Shown: piece by piece, positions 36,689-45,753 of the stretch
Position numbering within the stretch: the stretch's first letter is position 1
Layout of the letters: the number at the start of each line of letters is the position of its first letter
NCBI GenBank assembly: GCA_003134685.1
Contig: PLCA01000016.1
Coordinates: 173,986 to 237,985, forward strand
Origin: Gemmatimonadota bacterium
GTDB lineage: Bacteria; Gemmatimonadota; Gemmatimonadetes; Gemmatimonadales; Gemmatimonadaceae
Reading direction: 5' to 3'
Length of the DNA: 64,000 bases
Program-made: the position numbers and the translations under genes
The notes under the pieces: generated by a model
What the model was told of the DNA's origin: nothing
Seen by the model: only the letters and a program-made list of their open reading frames with translations
Database searches by the model: none

Positions 36689-37075
36689 ATGATTCCGCGC
36701 TGGGTGGTCGCACTTACGCTAACTATCGCAGTCGGTTGTTCGCATCCGAAGCTCGGTCCTGGCGACTTATACAACTCACAGGTGATCACGGAAGACGAGA
36801 TCGTTGCATCGCGAGGTTCCAACGCATACGATGTCATCCACAAGCTGCGATCGAATTTCCTCACCAATCGGGGTGAGACCAGCCTCAACAGGAACCAGTC
36901 GAACCCGTATCCAACGGTATACGTTGACGACCAGGAATTCGGATCGATCAGCACTCTCTCGAGCATCCCCGCGGCGCAAATCACGATGATTCAACTCTAT
37001 CGTGTTTCAGAGGCCAACGCGAAATACGGGAGCCACAACCTGAGCGGAGTGATCGCGATCACTACGCGGCACTAG
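36689..37075 (+). CDS. Stand-alone plug-like lipoprotein 2
   Basis: 128 aa from the ATG at 36689, chosen for the GGGAGG upstream and the lipoprotein signal it starts ('LTLTIAVGC', Cys17). The mature part is a minimal receptor plug: 'SQVITEDEIVASRGSNAYDVIHKLR', 'TVYVDDQEFGSISTL', 'ITMIQLYRVSEANAKYG', 'LSGVIAITTRH', ending where a barrel would start. No carboxypeptidase-like domain is present. It lies right after SusCD pair 2, in the same direction. Its stop codon overlaps that of metG at a shared CTAG. Confidence 0.8.
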   Translation: MIPRWVVALTLTIAVGCSHPKLGPGDLYNSQVITEDEIVASRGSNAYDVIHKLRSNFLTNRGETSLNRNQSNPYPTVYVDDQEFGSISTLSSIPAAQITMIQLYRVSEANAKYGSHNLSGVIAITTRH

Positions 37076-38610
37076 GCGGCTGGCGCTGTCTCGGCCTTCG
37101 GAAATAGCGACGCTCCTTTTTGAACCTTCCACCCGGTCGGATCGAGTCGCTCCAGCTCGTTGAACCGAATCTCTCCCGGTGAGCCAGGAGCGCCAAGCGC
37201 GCTCCAGAGCTCGTCCGCCTTGTTGGGCATGAAGGGCCAGAGATAAACCGCCTGCCGCACGAGCTGCCTCACCAATGTCGCGAGCGTGCTCTCCAGCTCG
37301 GCGCGGTTCGCCGGATCCTTGGCCAGCTTCCACGGCGCCTGCCGATCGACGTACTCGTTCGCGCGGGCAATTGTCTGCCACACGGTCCGAAGCGCCTCGT
37401 GGAGGAGAAATCCCTTCGGACCGATCGAGGCATGGTAGGCCTCGAGATCCTTTGCGTCCGCGGTGTCTATCTCGTTGCGATCGCCCCTCGGCACGACCGC
37501 ACCGCAGTAGCGCTCGACCATCGAGATCGTGCGGCTGGCGAGATTGCCGAGGCCGTTGGCGAGATCGGCGTTGTACCGCTCCTCGAATCTCTCCCAGGAA
37601 AAGTTTCCGTCGCCGTCGAAGGGAACCTCGCGGATGAGGAAGTAGCGGAACGCGTCGGGGCCGTACCGCCCGATGGCGTCGCGCAGGTCGAGATTTCCTC
37701 CCGCCGACTTGCTCACGCGCGAGCCACCGACGAGCACGAAGCCGTGCACCCAGATGCGCTTTGGCACTTCGAGTCCCGCTGCCATCAGCATCGCGGGCCA
37801 GATCAATGCGTGAAAGCGCGTGATGTCCTTGCCGATCAAATGCAAATCGGCGGGCCAGAGCTTTTCGAAATCAGGATTCGGAAACCCCGTCGCGGTCAGG
37901 TAATTCGGCAAGGCGTCGAACCACACGTAAGTCGTCTGGATGTCGCCGCCGCTTCCCGGGCGCGGGAAGGGAACGCCCCATGAGAACCGGCTCCGGCTGG
38001 CGGAGACGTCCTCGAGGCCCGAATCGATCAACGAAAGAATCTCGTTGCGACGCGATTTCGGTTGAAGAAACTCCTCGGTCGATACGAGTTTCTTCAGGCG
38101 ATCAGAGTACGCGCTGAGGCGAAAGAACCAGTTCTTCTCCTCGACCCACTCGAGCGTGCGGGTCGGGTGCAGGATGCACTTCCTGTCGACGATCTCGTTG
38201 TCCTGCTTGAACGATTCACAACCGACGCAGTACCAGCCCGCGTACGCCTTTTCGTAGAAATCATTGGGAGAGTTGTCGAAGATCTGCTCGATCAGCCGCT
38301 TCACGCCCGCCTTGTGGGCGGGGTCAGTCGTGCGGATGAACTGATCGTACGAGATTCCGAGCAACTGCCAGATTTCCTCGGTGCTGTCCGCCACCGCGTC
38401 GACCAGCTCTTGGGGCGAGACTCTCCGCTCGGCGGCCGTCTGCGCGACCTTCTGGCCGTGCTCGTCCATTCCGATCAGAAAATGCACATCGTCGCCCAGG
38501 AGGCGATGATAGCGTGCTATGACGTCGGCGCCGATTTTCTCATAGGCGTGACCCTGGTGTGGGTCGGCCGTGGCGTAGTCGATCGCCGTAGTGAGGAAGT
38601 ACTTGGCCAA
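37072..38610 (-). CDS. metG: Methionyl-tRNA synthetase
   Basis: 512 aa, a short form without the C-terminal tRNA-binding (Trbp111-like) domain. The class I HIGH motif reads 'DPHQGHAYE' and the KMSKS loop reads 'SRVSKSAGG'. A zinc knuckle is partly present ('CVGCESF ... RKCILHP'). 'YVWFDALPNYLT' and 'HLIGKDITRFHALIWPA' are typical. It charges tRNA-Met. The start is TTG, directly after the ricT-like stop (TAGTTG), so it depends on the operon dnaE-accA-ricT-metG. Confidence 0.96.
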   Translation of the reverse strand: MAKYFLTTAIDYATADPHQGHAYEKIGADVIARYHRLLGDDVHFLIGMDEHGQKVAQTAAERRVSPQELVDAVADSTEEIWQLLGISYDQFIRTTDPAHKAGVKRLIEQIFDNSPNDFYEKAYAGWYCVGCESFKQDNEIVDRKCILHPTRTLEWVEEKNWFFRLSAYSDRLKKLVSTEEFLQPKSRRNEILSLIDSGLEDVSASRSRFSWGVPFPRPGSGGDIQTTYVWFDALPNYLTATGFPNPDFEKLWPADLHLIGKDITRFHALIWPAMLMAAGLEVPKRIWVHGFVLVGGSRVSKSAGGNLDLRDAIGRYGPDAFRYFLIREVPFDGDGNFSWERFEERYNADLANGLGNLASRTISMVERYCGAVVPRGDRNEIDTADAKDLEAYHASIGPKGFLLHEALRTVWQTIARANEYVDRQAPWKLAKDPANRAELESTLATLVRQLVRQAVYLWPFMPNKADELWSALGAPGSPGEIRFNELERLDPTGWKVQKGASLFPKAETAPAA

Positions 38611-39720
38611 CTAGTGGCCGCCCGTGGAATTTGGCTCGTCGCCACCGCGCCCGCGACGGCCGCCGCGCCTTCCACGCCTGCGCTTGGCCAAACCTTCGGC
38701 ATCGCGCGCGTTGCTGTCATTGGCCGTGGCATTGGGGCTCGGCCGACGCTCGGCGAAGCTTTCACCGGGGGGAATGAAGACCGGGTGCTCGGCCGTGTAG
38801 AGCAGCTCGGGCGAGATCTCGTCGGGACGAATTCCCTCGGCGGCGATCTCTTCCTCGTCGCCGTTCGTGACGGGGGCAGCGACGCCCGTCAGCTCCCTCG
38901 TCTCCTCCTTGAACTCGGAGAGCGTGAGCAGCCGCGCGTCGCCCTCCACTCCGCGGAGCGTGATGCGCTCGCGGAAGATGTCCACGCTCACGATTTTCTC
39001 TTCGCCGAGCCTGGTCACGAAGATCCGGCCTTCCTTGGGAAAGCGCTTGCGGCTCTGAACATAGAACTCGTGCTCGTAGCGGAGGCAGCACATCAGCCGC
39101 CCGCAGGCTCCAGAGATCTGCGACGGATTCAGCGACAGGCGCTGATCCTTGGCCACACCCAGGTTCACGGGCCTCAGCTCGGGAAGCCAGGACGCGGAGC
39201 AATACTGCCTTCCGCAGCGCCCAATACCGTCCAGCCGCTTTGCTTCATCGCGCACGCCGATCTGCTTCAGCTCGATGCGCGTGCGGAAGAGCGACGCGAG
39301 ATCGCGCACGAGATTCCGGAAATCGACGCGCTTGTCGGCGGTGAAATAGAGCGTCAGCTTCTTGCGATCCCACTGCCACTCGGCGTCGGACAGTTTCATG
39401 CCGAGTCCGTTGGCTTTCACGCGATCCATCGCCTTGCGACGGGCGTCCTCGTTCAGCCGATCGAGATCCTTCGAGAGCCCGCGATCCTTCTCGGTCGCGA
39501 GACGCAGGGCCTTCCGCTCGGGAAGCGACGAGCCGCAGCCGTGCGAGCACCCGCCGTTTCTCTTCTGGGCGAGATCACCGAGGGCGTGGATATGGCCCAG
39601 GTCTTCTCCGCGATCGACATCGACGATCACGGCCGCGTGGAGCGGCGGCGGATCGGGATAATCCCAGAGAAAGAACTCCTTACGGTTGCCCTTGAAGGCG
39701 ACTTCGACGAGGTGCGCCAC
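38611..39720 (-). CDS. ricT: PSP1/RicT (YaaT)-like protein
   Basis: 369 aa from a GTG. The PSP1 domain has 'KLTLYFTADKRVDFRNLVRDLASLFRTRIELKQIGVRDEAK' in pieces, then the conserved cysteine set 'GIGRCGRQYCSASWL' and 'GACGRLMCCLRYE', which in B. subtilis RicT helps hold iron-sulfur clusters in the Ric complex regulating RNase Y. An acidic then basic C-terminal tail (RRRGRRGGRRGRGG) may bind RNA. The symbol is by family; no RicA/RicF genes are here. Confidence 0.88.
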   Translation of the reverse strand: MAHLVEVAFKGNRKEFFLWDYPDPPPLHAAVIVDVDRGEDLGHIHALGDLAQKRNGGCSHGCGSSLPERKALRLATEKDRGLSKDLDRLNEDARRKAMDRVKANGLGMKLSDAEWQWDRKKLTLYFTADKRVDFRNLVRDLASLFRTRIELKQIGVRDEAKRLDGIGRCGRQYCSASWLPELRPVNLGVAKDQRLSLNPSQISGACGRLMCCLRYEHEFYVQSRKRFPKEGRIFVTRLGEEKIVSVDIFRERITLRGVEGDARLLTLSEFKEETRELTGVAAPVTNGDEEEIAAEGIRPDEISPELLYTAEHPVFIPPGESFAERRPSPNATANDSNARDAEGLAKRRRGRRGGRRGRGGDEPNSTGGH

Positions 39721-39723
39721 GCG

Positions 39724-40692
39724 CTATTCCGTCCACGCGCCGAGACGGAGGAACTTCTGCCTACGACGCCTCACCAACTTCTCAGGTCGCATCTTGCGGA
39801 GCTCCTCCAGGTGGCGGTTCACAACCGCCTGGAGCGATTTCGCTGCTGTCTCATGATCGGCGTGCGCTCCACCCTTGGGCTCGGGAACCACCTCGTCGAT
39901 CACCTTGAGCTCGAGCAGCTCGGGCGCGGTAATACGCAGCGCCGTCGCCGCCTTCTCGCGCATCTCGGGGCTCTTGGCGTCCTTCCAGAGAATCGCCGCG
40001 CATCCCTCGACGGAAATCACCGAGTAAACCGCGTTCTCCATCATCAGCACGCGGTCGGCAACCCCCAGCGCAAGCGCACCGCCTGATCCTCCTTCGCCGA
40101 TTACCGTCGCGATGATCGGAACCTGCAGCTGGCTCATCTCGTACAGATTCCGCGCTATCGCTTCGGATTGACCGCGCTCCTCGGCGCCAAGGCCGGCCCA
40201 CGCGCCCTGCGTGTCGATAAACGTGAGCACGGGAACGTGGAATTTCTCGGCGAGCTTCATCAGTCGAAGCGCCTTGCGATACCCCTCGGGATGGGGCATT
40301 CCGAAATTGCGCTTCAGCTGCTCCTTGGTGTCGCGGCCGCGCTGATGACCGATCACCATCACCGTATCGTCGTCCAGACGCGCCCAGCCGCCGATTATTG
40401 CCGCGTCGTCGCGGAAAGCGCGGTCGCCATGGAGCTCGATGAAATCGGTGAACGCGAGCTTGATGTAGTCGGCGGTGAATGGCCGCCTCGGGTTACGGGC
40501 GACCTGAACGCGCTGAAACGGCGTGAGGTTCCTGTAAACTTCCTCGCGCAGATCTTCGAGCTTCCGCTCGAGCGGCTCGATCGCCTCGGCGACGCTGAGC
40601 TGACTGTCGCCCGCGGTCTTCTTGATTTCGTCGATCTGCCTTTCCAGCTCGGCGATCGGCTTCTCGAACTCGAGTTGTGTTGCTGATGCCAC
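39724..40692 (-). CDS. accA: Acetyl-CoA carboxylase carboxyltransferase subunit alpha
   Basis: 322 aa from a GTG, the normal length. Opens with 'LEFEKPIAELERQIDEIKK' (family hallmark), then 'RNLTPFQRVQVARNPRRPFTADY' and the carboxyltransferase core 'GHQRGRDTKEQLKRNFGMPHPEGYRKALRLM' (in parts), 'FIDTQGAWAGLGAEERGQ', 'IGEGGSGGALALGVADRVLMMENAVYSVISVEG'. It transfers carboxyl to acetyl-CoA with AccD, the first step of fatty acid synthesis. It starts 3 bp after dnaE. Confidence 0.97.
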   Translation of the reverse strand: MASATQLEFEKPIAELERQIDEIKKTAGDSQLSVAEAIEPLERKLEDLREEVYRNLTPFQRVQVARNPRRPFTADYIKLAFTDFIELHGDRAFRDDAAIIGGWARLDDDTVMVIGHQRGRDTKEQLKRNFGMPHPEGYRKALRLMKLAEKFHVPVLTFIDTQGAWAGLGAEERGQSEAIARNLYEMSQLQVPIIATVIGEGGSGGALALGVADRVLMMENAVYSVISVEGCAAILWKDAKSPEMREKAATALRITAPELLELKVIDEVVPEPKGGAHADHETAAKSLQAVVNRHLEELRKMRPEKLVRRRRQKFLRLGAWTE

Positions 40693-40695
40693 CAG

Positions 40696-43600
40696 TCAGC
40701 TCCCCCGTTGCAGTTTAACGGAAGACTCGCCCAAAATATTACGCAGAGCACTCAACGTTGCGCCATCGGCCGCCAGTGTCAGCGACCTCGAGCGCAGACG
40801 TGCCTGTGAGCCCGACCCATCGCTCCACCGGAACTCGAGCGGCGCCGAGCCAGGGTAGGTCTCGGCGATCGCGCGCACATCTGACATCACATCACCCGAG
40901 TATGCGCCTTTCGAGAGGTCGATCGCAACAGTCACCTGTCCATTAGTACGCATCTCCGCCAGTTTCGTTGCCGAGTCTACGATGTAGGCGGGGTTGTCGC
41001 CTCCCTCATCGCGTCTCGAGTAGGCGCCCTTGATGAGCATCGGCACGTCCGCGCGGATCTGGTCGTTGAGCGTCGCCCACTTCTCCGGGAAGATCAGGAC
41101 TTCCGCGGATCCGGAAAAGTCCTCGATCGTCAACCGCGCGAACTCGGAGCCGGATTTCTTGCTCATCTGTCGCTTGATGTTGGTGACGACGACGGCGAGC
41201 GTCATCGGCTCGGGGCGCCACTTGCCCAGGTCGCTGACGGTGTGCGTGGCGAAAATCTCCGCCTCGGTGCGAAATCTCTCGAGCGGATGGCCGGAGATGT
41301 AGAACCCGAGGATTTCTTTTTCCTTTGCCAGACGCTCGGACTCGGTCCACGTCGGGATGTTGGGAAGGCTGTGCGAGGACCCGGCCTTCTCCGTCTCGCC
41401 CGCCGGGGCGCCGAAGAGCGACGCCTGCCCGGTCACAAAGTCTTCCTGCTTGAGCGAGGCCTCTCGGATGGCGAGATCGAGCGCCGCCGCGAGCTGCGCG
41501 CGGTGTCCTCCGAGCGAATCCATCGCTCCGGCGTGAACGAGTGCATCGAGCACGCGCTTGTTGCAGACGCGGAGATCGATTCTCTCGCAGAGGTCAAACA
41601 CCGACAGGAAGAGACCGTCTTTCTTGCGCGCGTTGATGATCGAGTCGATGGCCGTGCGTCCGACATTGCGAATGCCGCCAAGGCCGAAGCGGAGTTTCGT
41701 CTCGCCGATCACCGTGAACTTGTAGCCGGATTCGTTGACATCGGGGGGCAGGATCTCGAGTCCCGGCTCCTTTGCGCCGGGCACGTGAAGCTGCCGCGCC
41801 TCGTTGATGTACTTGACGACGTTATCGGTGTCGCCGATCTGCGACGAGAGGAGTGCCGCCATGAAATCGGCGGGGAAGTGAGCCTTGAGCCAGGCCGTAT
41901 GATACGAGATGATCGAGTACGCCACCGCGTGGGACTTATTGAAGCCGTAGCGGCCAAAGGTCTCGATCTGGCTCGCGATCTCCTCGATGATCGTGCGATC
42001 GTGTCCGAGCCACACCGCCTTCTCGATGAACTTGCCCAGCTCGGCGCGAATCAGCTCGGCGTCCTTTTTCCCCACGGCCTTGCGCAGCACGTCCGCTTCG
42101 GCGAGTGATATTCCCGCCAGCGTCTGCGCAATGCGCATCACCTGCTCCTGGTAGGTGATGACGCCGTAGGTGGTCTCGAGAATCGGCTTGAGCTCGGGGA
42201 GAATGTAAGAGACCGGCTCCTCGCCGCGCTTCCGTCGCATGTACACCTTGTGCATTCCGGCGTCGAGCGGGCCCGGGCGCATCAGCGCATTCGACGCCAC
42301 CAGATCGTCGAAAGCATCAGCTCGGATGCTCTTCAGCATGTCGGTCGCCAGCGGGGACTCGAACTGGAAGACGCCGACGGTTCTGCCCGCACGGAGGAGG
42401 CGATACGTCTCGGGGTCATCGAGTGGAAGCGCGTCGAGGTCGGGCGCCGAGCCCGTGCGCTCGCCTATTCCTCGCAGCGCGTCGCTGATGACGGTGAGCG
42501 TTGTGAGACCGAGGAAATCCATCTTGAGCATGCCCGCGTGCTCGAGCGCGTTCATGTCGTACTGCGTAACGACGACGGAATCCTCGTTGCCGTTGGACGA
42601 CCCGGAGCCTTTCGAAGCCTGGGTGCAGATCGGGACATAGTCGTCGAGCGGGCCAGGCGCGATGACGATACCGGCGGCATGGACTCCCGCATGGCGGGAG
42701 AGTCCCTCGAGCCTGATGGCGTAGTCGAGGAGTCGGCGATAGCGCTCCTTTCGATCGACTACTTCGCGGCTGTCGTCCTTGCGCACTTTGTAGAACTCCC
42801 GAATCTCGGGAATCCGCTCGATCGCTTCCTTGACGGTGAGCTGGAAGTTGGGGTGGTTCGGCACCAGCTTGGCGAGATAATCGGTTTCGGCCGGACTGAA
42901 TCCCAGAGTTCTGCCCACATCCTTGATGGCGGCGCGCGACTTCAAGGTTCCAAAGGTGATGATCTGGCCGACCGAATCGCGACCGTACTTCTGGCGCACG
43001 TACTCGATGACTTCGCCGCGCCGCTCGAAGCAGAAGTCGACGTCGATGTCGGGCATCGAGACGCGCTCAGGATTCAGGAAGCGCTCGAAGAGAAGATCGA
43101 ACTTGAGCGGGCAGACGTCGGTGATGCGGAGCGAGTAGGCGACGAGCGAGCCGGCAGCGGATCCCCGGCCCGGCCCGACGGGAATCCCCTTGTCGCGCGC
43201 GGCCCTGATGAAGTCCTCGACGATTAGGAAGTAGCCGGCATACCCGGTGCTGGTGATGACGCCAAGCTCGTAGTCGAGCCGCTCGCGCACGTCGGCGGGG
43301 AGCGGGGAGCCGTAACGCCTGACTGCACCTTCCTCGGCCAGGCGCACGAGCAGCTCATTCTCCGTCTCGACTCCCGACGGGAGGGGGAAAGACGGGACGC
43401 GGTACTGCTTCGAGAACTGGATCGCGGTCTCGTCCGCGATGCGGAGCGAATTCTCGAGGACATCCTTGCGTCCGGGGAATCGCTCGGCGATCTCGGGCGC
43501 GCTCTTGAAGTAGAGCCCCTCGTCGTAGTGCATCCGATTGGTGTCGGAGTAATCCTTGCCGAGCCCGATGCAGAGAAGGACGTCGTGCGCGTCGTGATCG

Positions 43601-44241
43601 TCGCGGGTGAGGAAGTGCGTGTCGTTGGTGGCGAGGACCGGGAGACTCAGCTCTTCGGCGAGCTGGAAGACGCGCCGGTTGAGGGTCGCCTGGTTCTCGG
43701 AATCGTGCGCCTGGACCTCGAGGTAATAGCGATCCCGGAAGACGTCGGCGTACCAGGACGCAGCCGCGCGAGCCTGGTCGTACTCGTCGGAGAGCAGGTG
43801 GTGCGCGATCTCGCCGGCCATGCAGGCGGAGGAGACGACGATGCCTTCGCTGTATTTGGCGAGCAGCTCCCGATCGACGCGCGGCTTGGCGTAGAAGCCT
43901 TCCGTGTAGGCGAGGGAGGACAGCTTGACTAGATTCTTGTACCCGGTCGCGTTCTGTGCGAGGAGGACGAGGTGGTAGTAGGGTTTGCCCCGATCTCCTC
44001 CGATGCGGTCGCGGGCGCGTCTATCGCCCGGCGCGACATAGGCTTCCATGCCGATGATCGGCTTGAGCCCCGCTTTTTTGGCCTTTTCCTGGAACTCCCA
44101 CGCCCCGTGAAGGTTACCGTGATCGGTTATGGCGAGGGCGGGCTGTTCGAACTCCAGCGCTTTATTGATGAGATCATCGATGCGGTTTGCGCCGTCGAGA
44201 AGCGAGTATTCAGAGTGGCAATGGAGGTGGACGAAGGACAC
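40696..44241 (-). CDS. dnaE: DNA polymerase III subunit alpha
   Basis: 1181 aa from a GTG without a visible Shine-Dalgarno sequence. The PHP domain comes first ('FVHLHCHSEYSLLDGANRIDDLI'), then palm and fingers with catalytic Asps in 'MPDIDVDF', 'YGRDSVGQIITFGTLKSRAAIKDVGR' and 'MLKMDFLGLTTLT'. An HhH region follows, and a C-terminal OB-fold ('LAVVVTNIKRQMSKKSG'). It is the replicative polymerase. It heads dnaE-accA-ricT-metG and is divergent from the aminopeptidase-like gene with only 11 bp between starts. Confidence 0.98.
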   Translation of the reverse strand: MSFVHLHCHSEYSLLDGANRIDDLINKALEFEQPALAITDHGNLHGAWEFQEKAKKAGLKPIIGMEAYVAPGDRRARDRIGGDRGKPYYHLVLLAQNATGYKNLVKLSSLAYTEGFYAKPRVDRELLAKYSEGIVVSSACMAGEIAHHLLSDEYDQARAAASWYADVFRDRYYLEVQAHDSENQATLNRRVFQLAEELSLPVLATNDTHFLTRDDHDAHDVLLCIGLGKDYSDTNRMHYDEGLYFKSAPEIAERFPGRKDVLENSLRIADETAIQFSKQYRVPSFPLPSGVETENELLVRLAEEGAVRRYGSPLPADVRERLDYELGVITSTGYAGYFLIVEDFIRAARDKGIPVGPGRGSAAGSLVAYSLRITDVCPLKFDLLFERFLNPERVSMPDIDVDFCFERRGEVIEYVRQKYGRDSVGQIITFGTLKSRAAIKDVGRTLGFSPAETDYLAKLVPNHPNFQLTVKEAIERIPEIREFYKVRKDDSREVVDRKERYRRLLDYAIRLEGLSRHAGVHAAGIVIAPGPLDDYVPICTQASKGSGSSNGNEDSVVVTQYDMNALEHAGMLKMDFLGLTTLTVISDALRGIGERTGSAPDLDALPLDDPETYRLLRAGRTVGVFQFESPLATDMLKSIRADAFDDLVASNALMRPGPLDAGMHKVYMRRKRGEEPVSYILPELKPILETTYGVITYQEQVMRIAQTLAGISLAEADVLRKAVGKKDAELIRAELGKFIEKAVWLGHDRTIIEEIASQIETFGRYGFNKSHAVAYSIISYHTAWLKAHFPADFMAALLSSQIGDTDNVVKYINEARQLHVPGAKEPGLEILPPDVNESGYKFTVIGETKLRFGLGGIRNVGRTAIDSIINARKKDGLFLSVFDLCERIDLRVCNKRVLDALVHAGAMDSLGGHRAQLAAALDLAIREASLKQEDFVTGQASLFGAPAGETEKAGSSHSLPNIPTWTESERLAKEKEILGFYISGHPLERFRTEAEIFATHTVSDLGKWRPEPMTLAVVVTNIKRQMSKKSGSEFARLTIEDFSGSAEVLIFPEKWATLNDQIRADVPMLIKGAYSRRDEGGDNPAYIVDSATKLAEMRTNGQVTVAIDLSKGAYSGDVMSDVRAIAETYPGSAPLEFRWSDGSGSQARLRSRSLTLAADGATLSALRNILGESSVKLQRGS

Positions 44242-44252
44242 ATGATAAGAAT

Positions 44253-45317
44253 ATGCGACGCGGTATCCTCGCGATAGCGGTTTGTGCGGCTGTGTTGGGT
44301 CTAATCTCTGCTCCCACAGCTTGTTACCTCAGTCGTGGGGCGTGGGAGGAGGCCAAGATATTGAGTCGGCGTCAGCCGATTTCCGAGATCGTGGCCGATC
44401 CTAGGACTTCGGCGGAGTCGCGAGCGAAGCTGAAGGTGGTTTTGGCCGCCCGTCAGTACGCAAAAGACAGTCTTCGGCTAAGAACTAAAGACAGTTTCAC
44501 GGCATACTCGCGCCTAGATCACGACACATTGGTGCTTCTGGTATCGGCCGCCTACCGGGACACACTGAAGCCCTACACATGGTGGTTTCCGATCGTCGGA
44601 AGAGTCCCATACAAAGGCTACTTCGATTTCGATGCGGCAAAGCGGGATGCGAAGAATCTCGCGGCGGCTGGGTTCGATGTGTACGTCCGGCCCTCCGATG
44701 CATTCAGCACTCTCGGTTTTTTCAACGATCCACTTCTCAACACTACGCTCAAGGGTGACTCGCTCGATCTCGCCAACACGGTGATTCACGAGCTGACCCA
44801 CAACACCTTCTACGCATCGGGACAAGCGCCGTTCAACGAATCCTTTGCGATGTTCGTGGGAGCGCGCGGGGCGGCGGCGTTCTTCAGGTCACGCGGGCAG
44901 GAGGCAGCGGCGGCGAAGGTGGACGCGGAGTGGGAGGACGACAAGCTGCTGGCGAATTTCTGGACGAGGGTGATCAGGTCGCTCGACTCCGCGTACGCGG
45001 CGCACGCGGAGAGCAAGGCGGCGCGGCTCGCGGCGCGTGACACTGTCTACGTGAGGGCTCGGGCCGCCCTGATCTCGGAGATTGGTCCGGCCCTGAAGAC
45101 GATCAACCCCCGCTACGCGGAGCGAGTTCCGCTGGACAATGCGTCGCTCCTGGCCAGGCGTGTCTATGCGAGCGACCTCGACGTCTTCGATCGCGTTTAT
45201 GAGAGAGAGGGCAGGGATCTCAAGCGCACGATTGGGAGGATCATCTCACTCGCGAAATCGAATCCAAAGCAGCCGTTCGCTGCGCTCTTGCAATGGGCGG
45301 GTGGAAACCCCAGGTAA
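44253..45317 (+). CDS. Putative aminopeptidase-family lipoprotein (PF10023-like)
   Basis: 354 aa from the ATG at 44253. The signal ends at a lipobox-like 'APTAC' (Cys24), followed by the family pattern 'YLSRGAWEEAKILSRRQPISEIV'. Downstream features match the 'Aminopep' family: 'WWFPIVGRVPYKGYFDFDAAKRDA', 'YVRPSDAFSTLGFFNDPLL', then the zinc site 'VIHELTHNTFY' and the third ligand in 'FNESFAMFVGARG'. It is probably a periplasmic metallopeptidase; the substrate is unknown. Its promoter must lie inside the dnaE 5' end. Confidence 0.88.
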   Translation: MRRGILAIAVCAAVLGLISAPTACYLSRGAWEEAKILSRRQPISEIVADPRTSAESRAKLKVVLAARQYAKDSLRLRTKDSFTAYSRLDHDTLVLLVSAAYRDTLKPYTWWFPIVGRVPYKGYFDFDAAKRDAKNLAAAGFDVYVRPSDAFSTLGFFNDPLLNTTLKGDSLDLANTVIHELTHNTFYASGQAPFNESFAMFVGARGAAAFFRSRGQEAAAAKVDAEWEDDKLLANFWTRVIRSLDSAYAAHAESKAARLAARDTVYVRARAALISEIGPALKTINPRYAERVPLDNASLLARRVYASDLDVFDRVYEREGRDLKRTIGRIISLAKSNPKQPFAALLQWAGGNPR

Positions 45318-45389
45318 GCGTCACGCCGATTCACGGGTACCGATGACCGTCTCAAACATGTGCCTCGCCGACAATTGAGGAAAACTCTC

Positions 45390-45417
45390 TTGACCTCATG
45401 CGTTCGACGCCTAACTT
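45390..45417 (+). promoter_or_regulatory. Possible promoter of SusCD pair 3, in the 45,318-45,753 gap
   Basis: TTGACC (45390-45395), 16 bp, TAACTT (45412-45417). It resembles the pair 2 promoter over its whole length (CTTGAC..CTCATG..CGAC.CCTAA). CGCCTA and TAGGCG (45408-45413, 45427-45432) form an inverted repeat like the pair 2 palindrome with a wider centre. The leader would be ~330 nt. The remaining ~330 bp of the gap contains no gene or RNA I can recognise. Confidence 0.5.
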
Positions 45418-45753
45418 GTCCTTCGATAGGCGGGACTGCTACCTCTTGGGTCGCTCAATTGAACCGAGGTTGGGACCAGACGCGTGCAGTTCAGAATCGT
45501 CGTGACGTCGATTTCTGATCGCAGAGTGGTAGAGCGACCGCGAGTCGCCGCCCGCAATTAGTTGTTCCGGAGCTTGGCGTCCACCTGTGAATGCACGAAA
45601 AAAATTCCTTACGTTGCATCCGAGCGACGGACTTGCACCGCTCGACTACTGCCATCCGGCTTTCTACGACCGCGTGCCCATCGCGTCGTTTAGAGTGCGC
45701 CCGACAATTCGTCGCGGCGTCGTTTCTCACGTAGAAACATTGGAGGAGGAGGT

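Noticed and set aside
38062..40086. 674-codon open frame antisense to metG, ricT and accA
   Set aside because: It is the mirror of three well-identified genes; its translation has no domain and a composition typical of antisense frames in GC-rich DNA.
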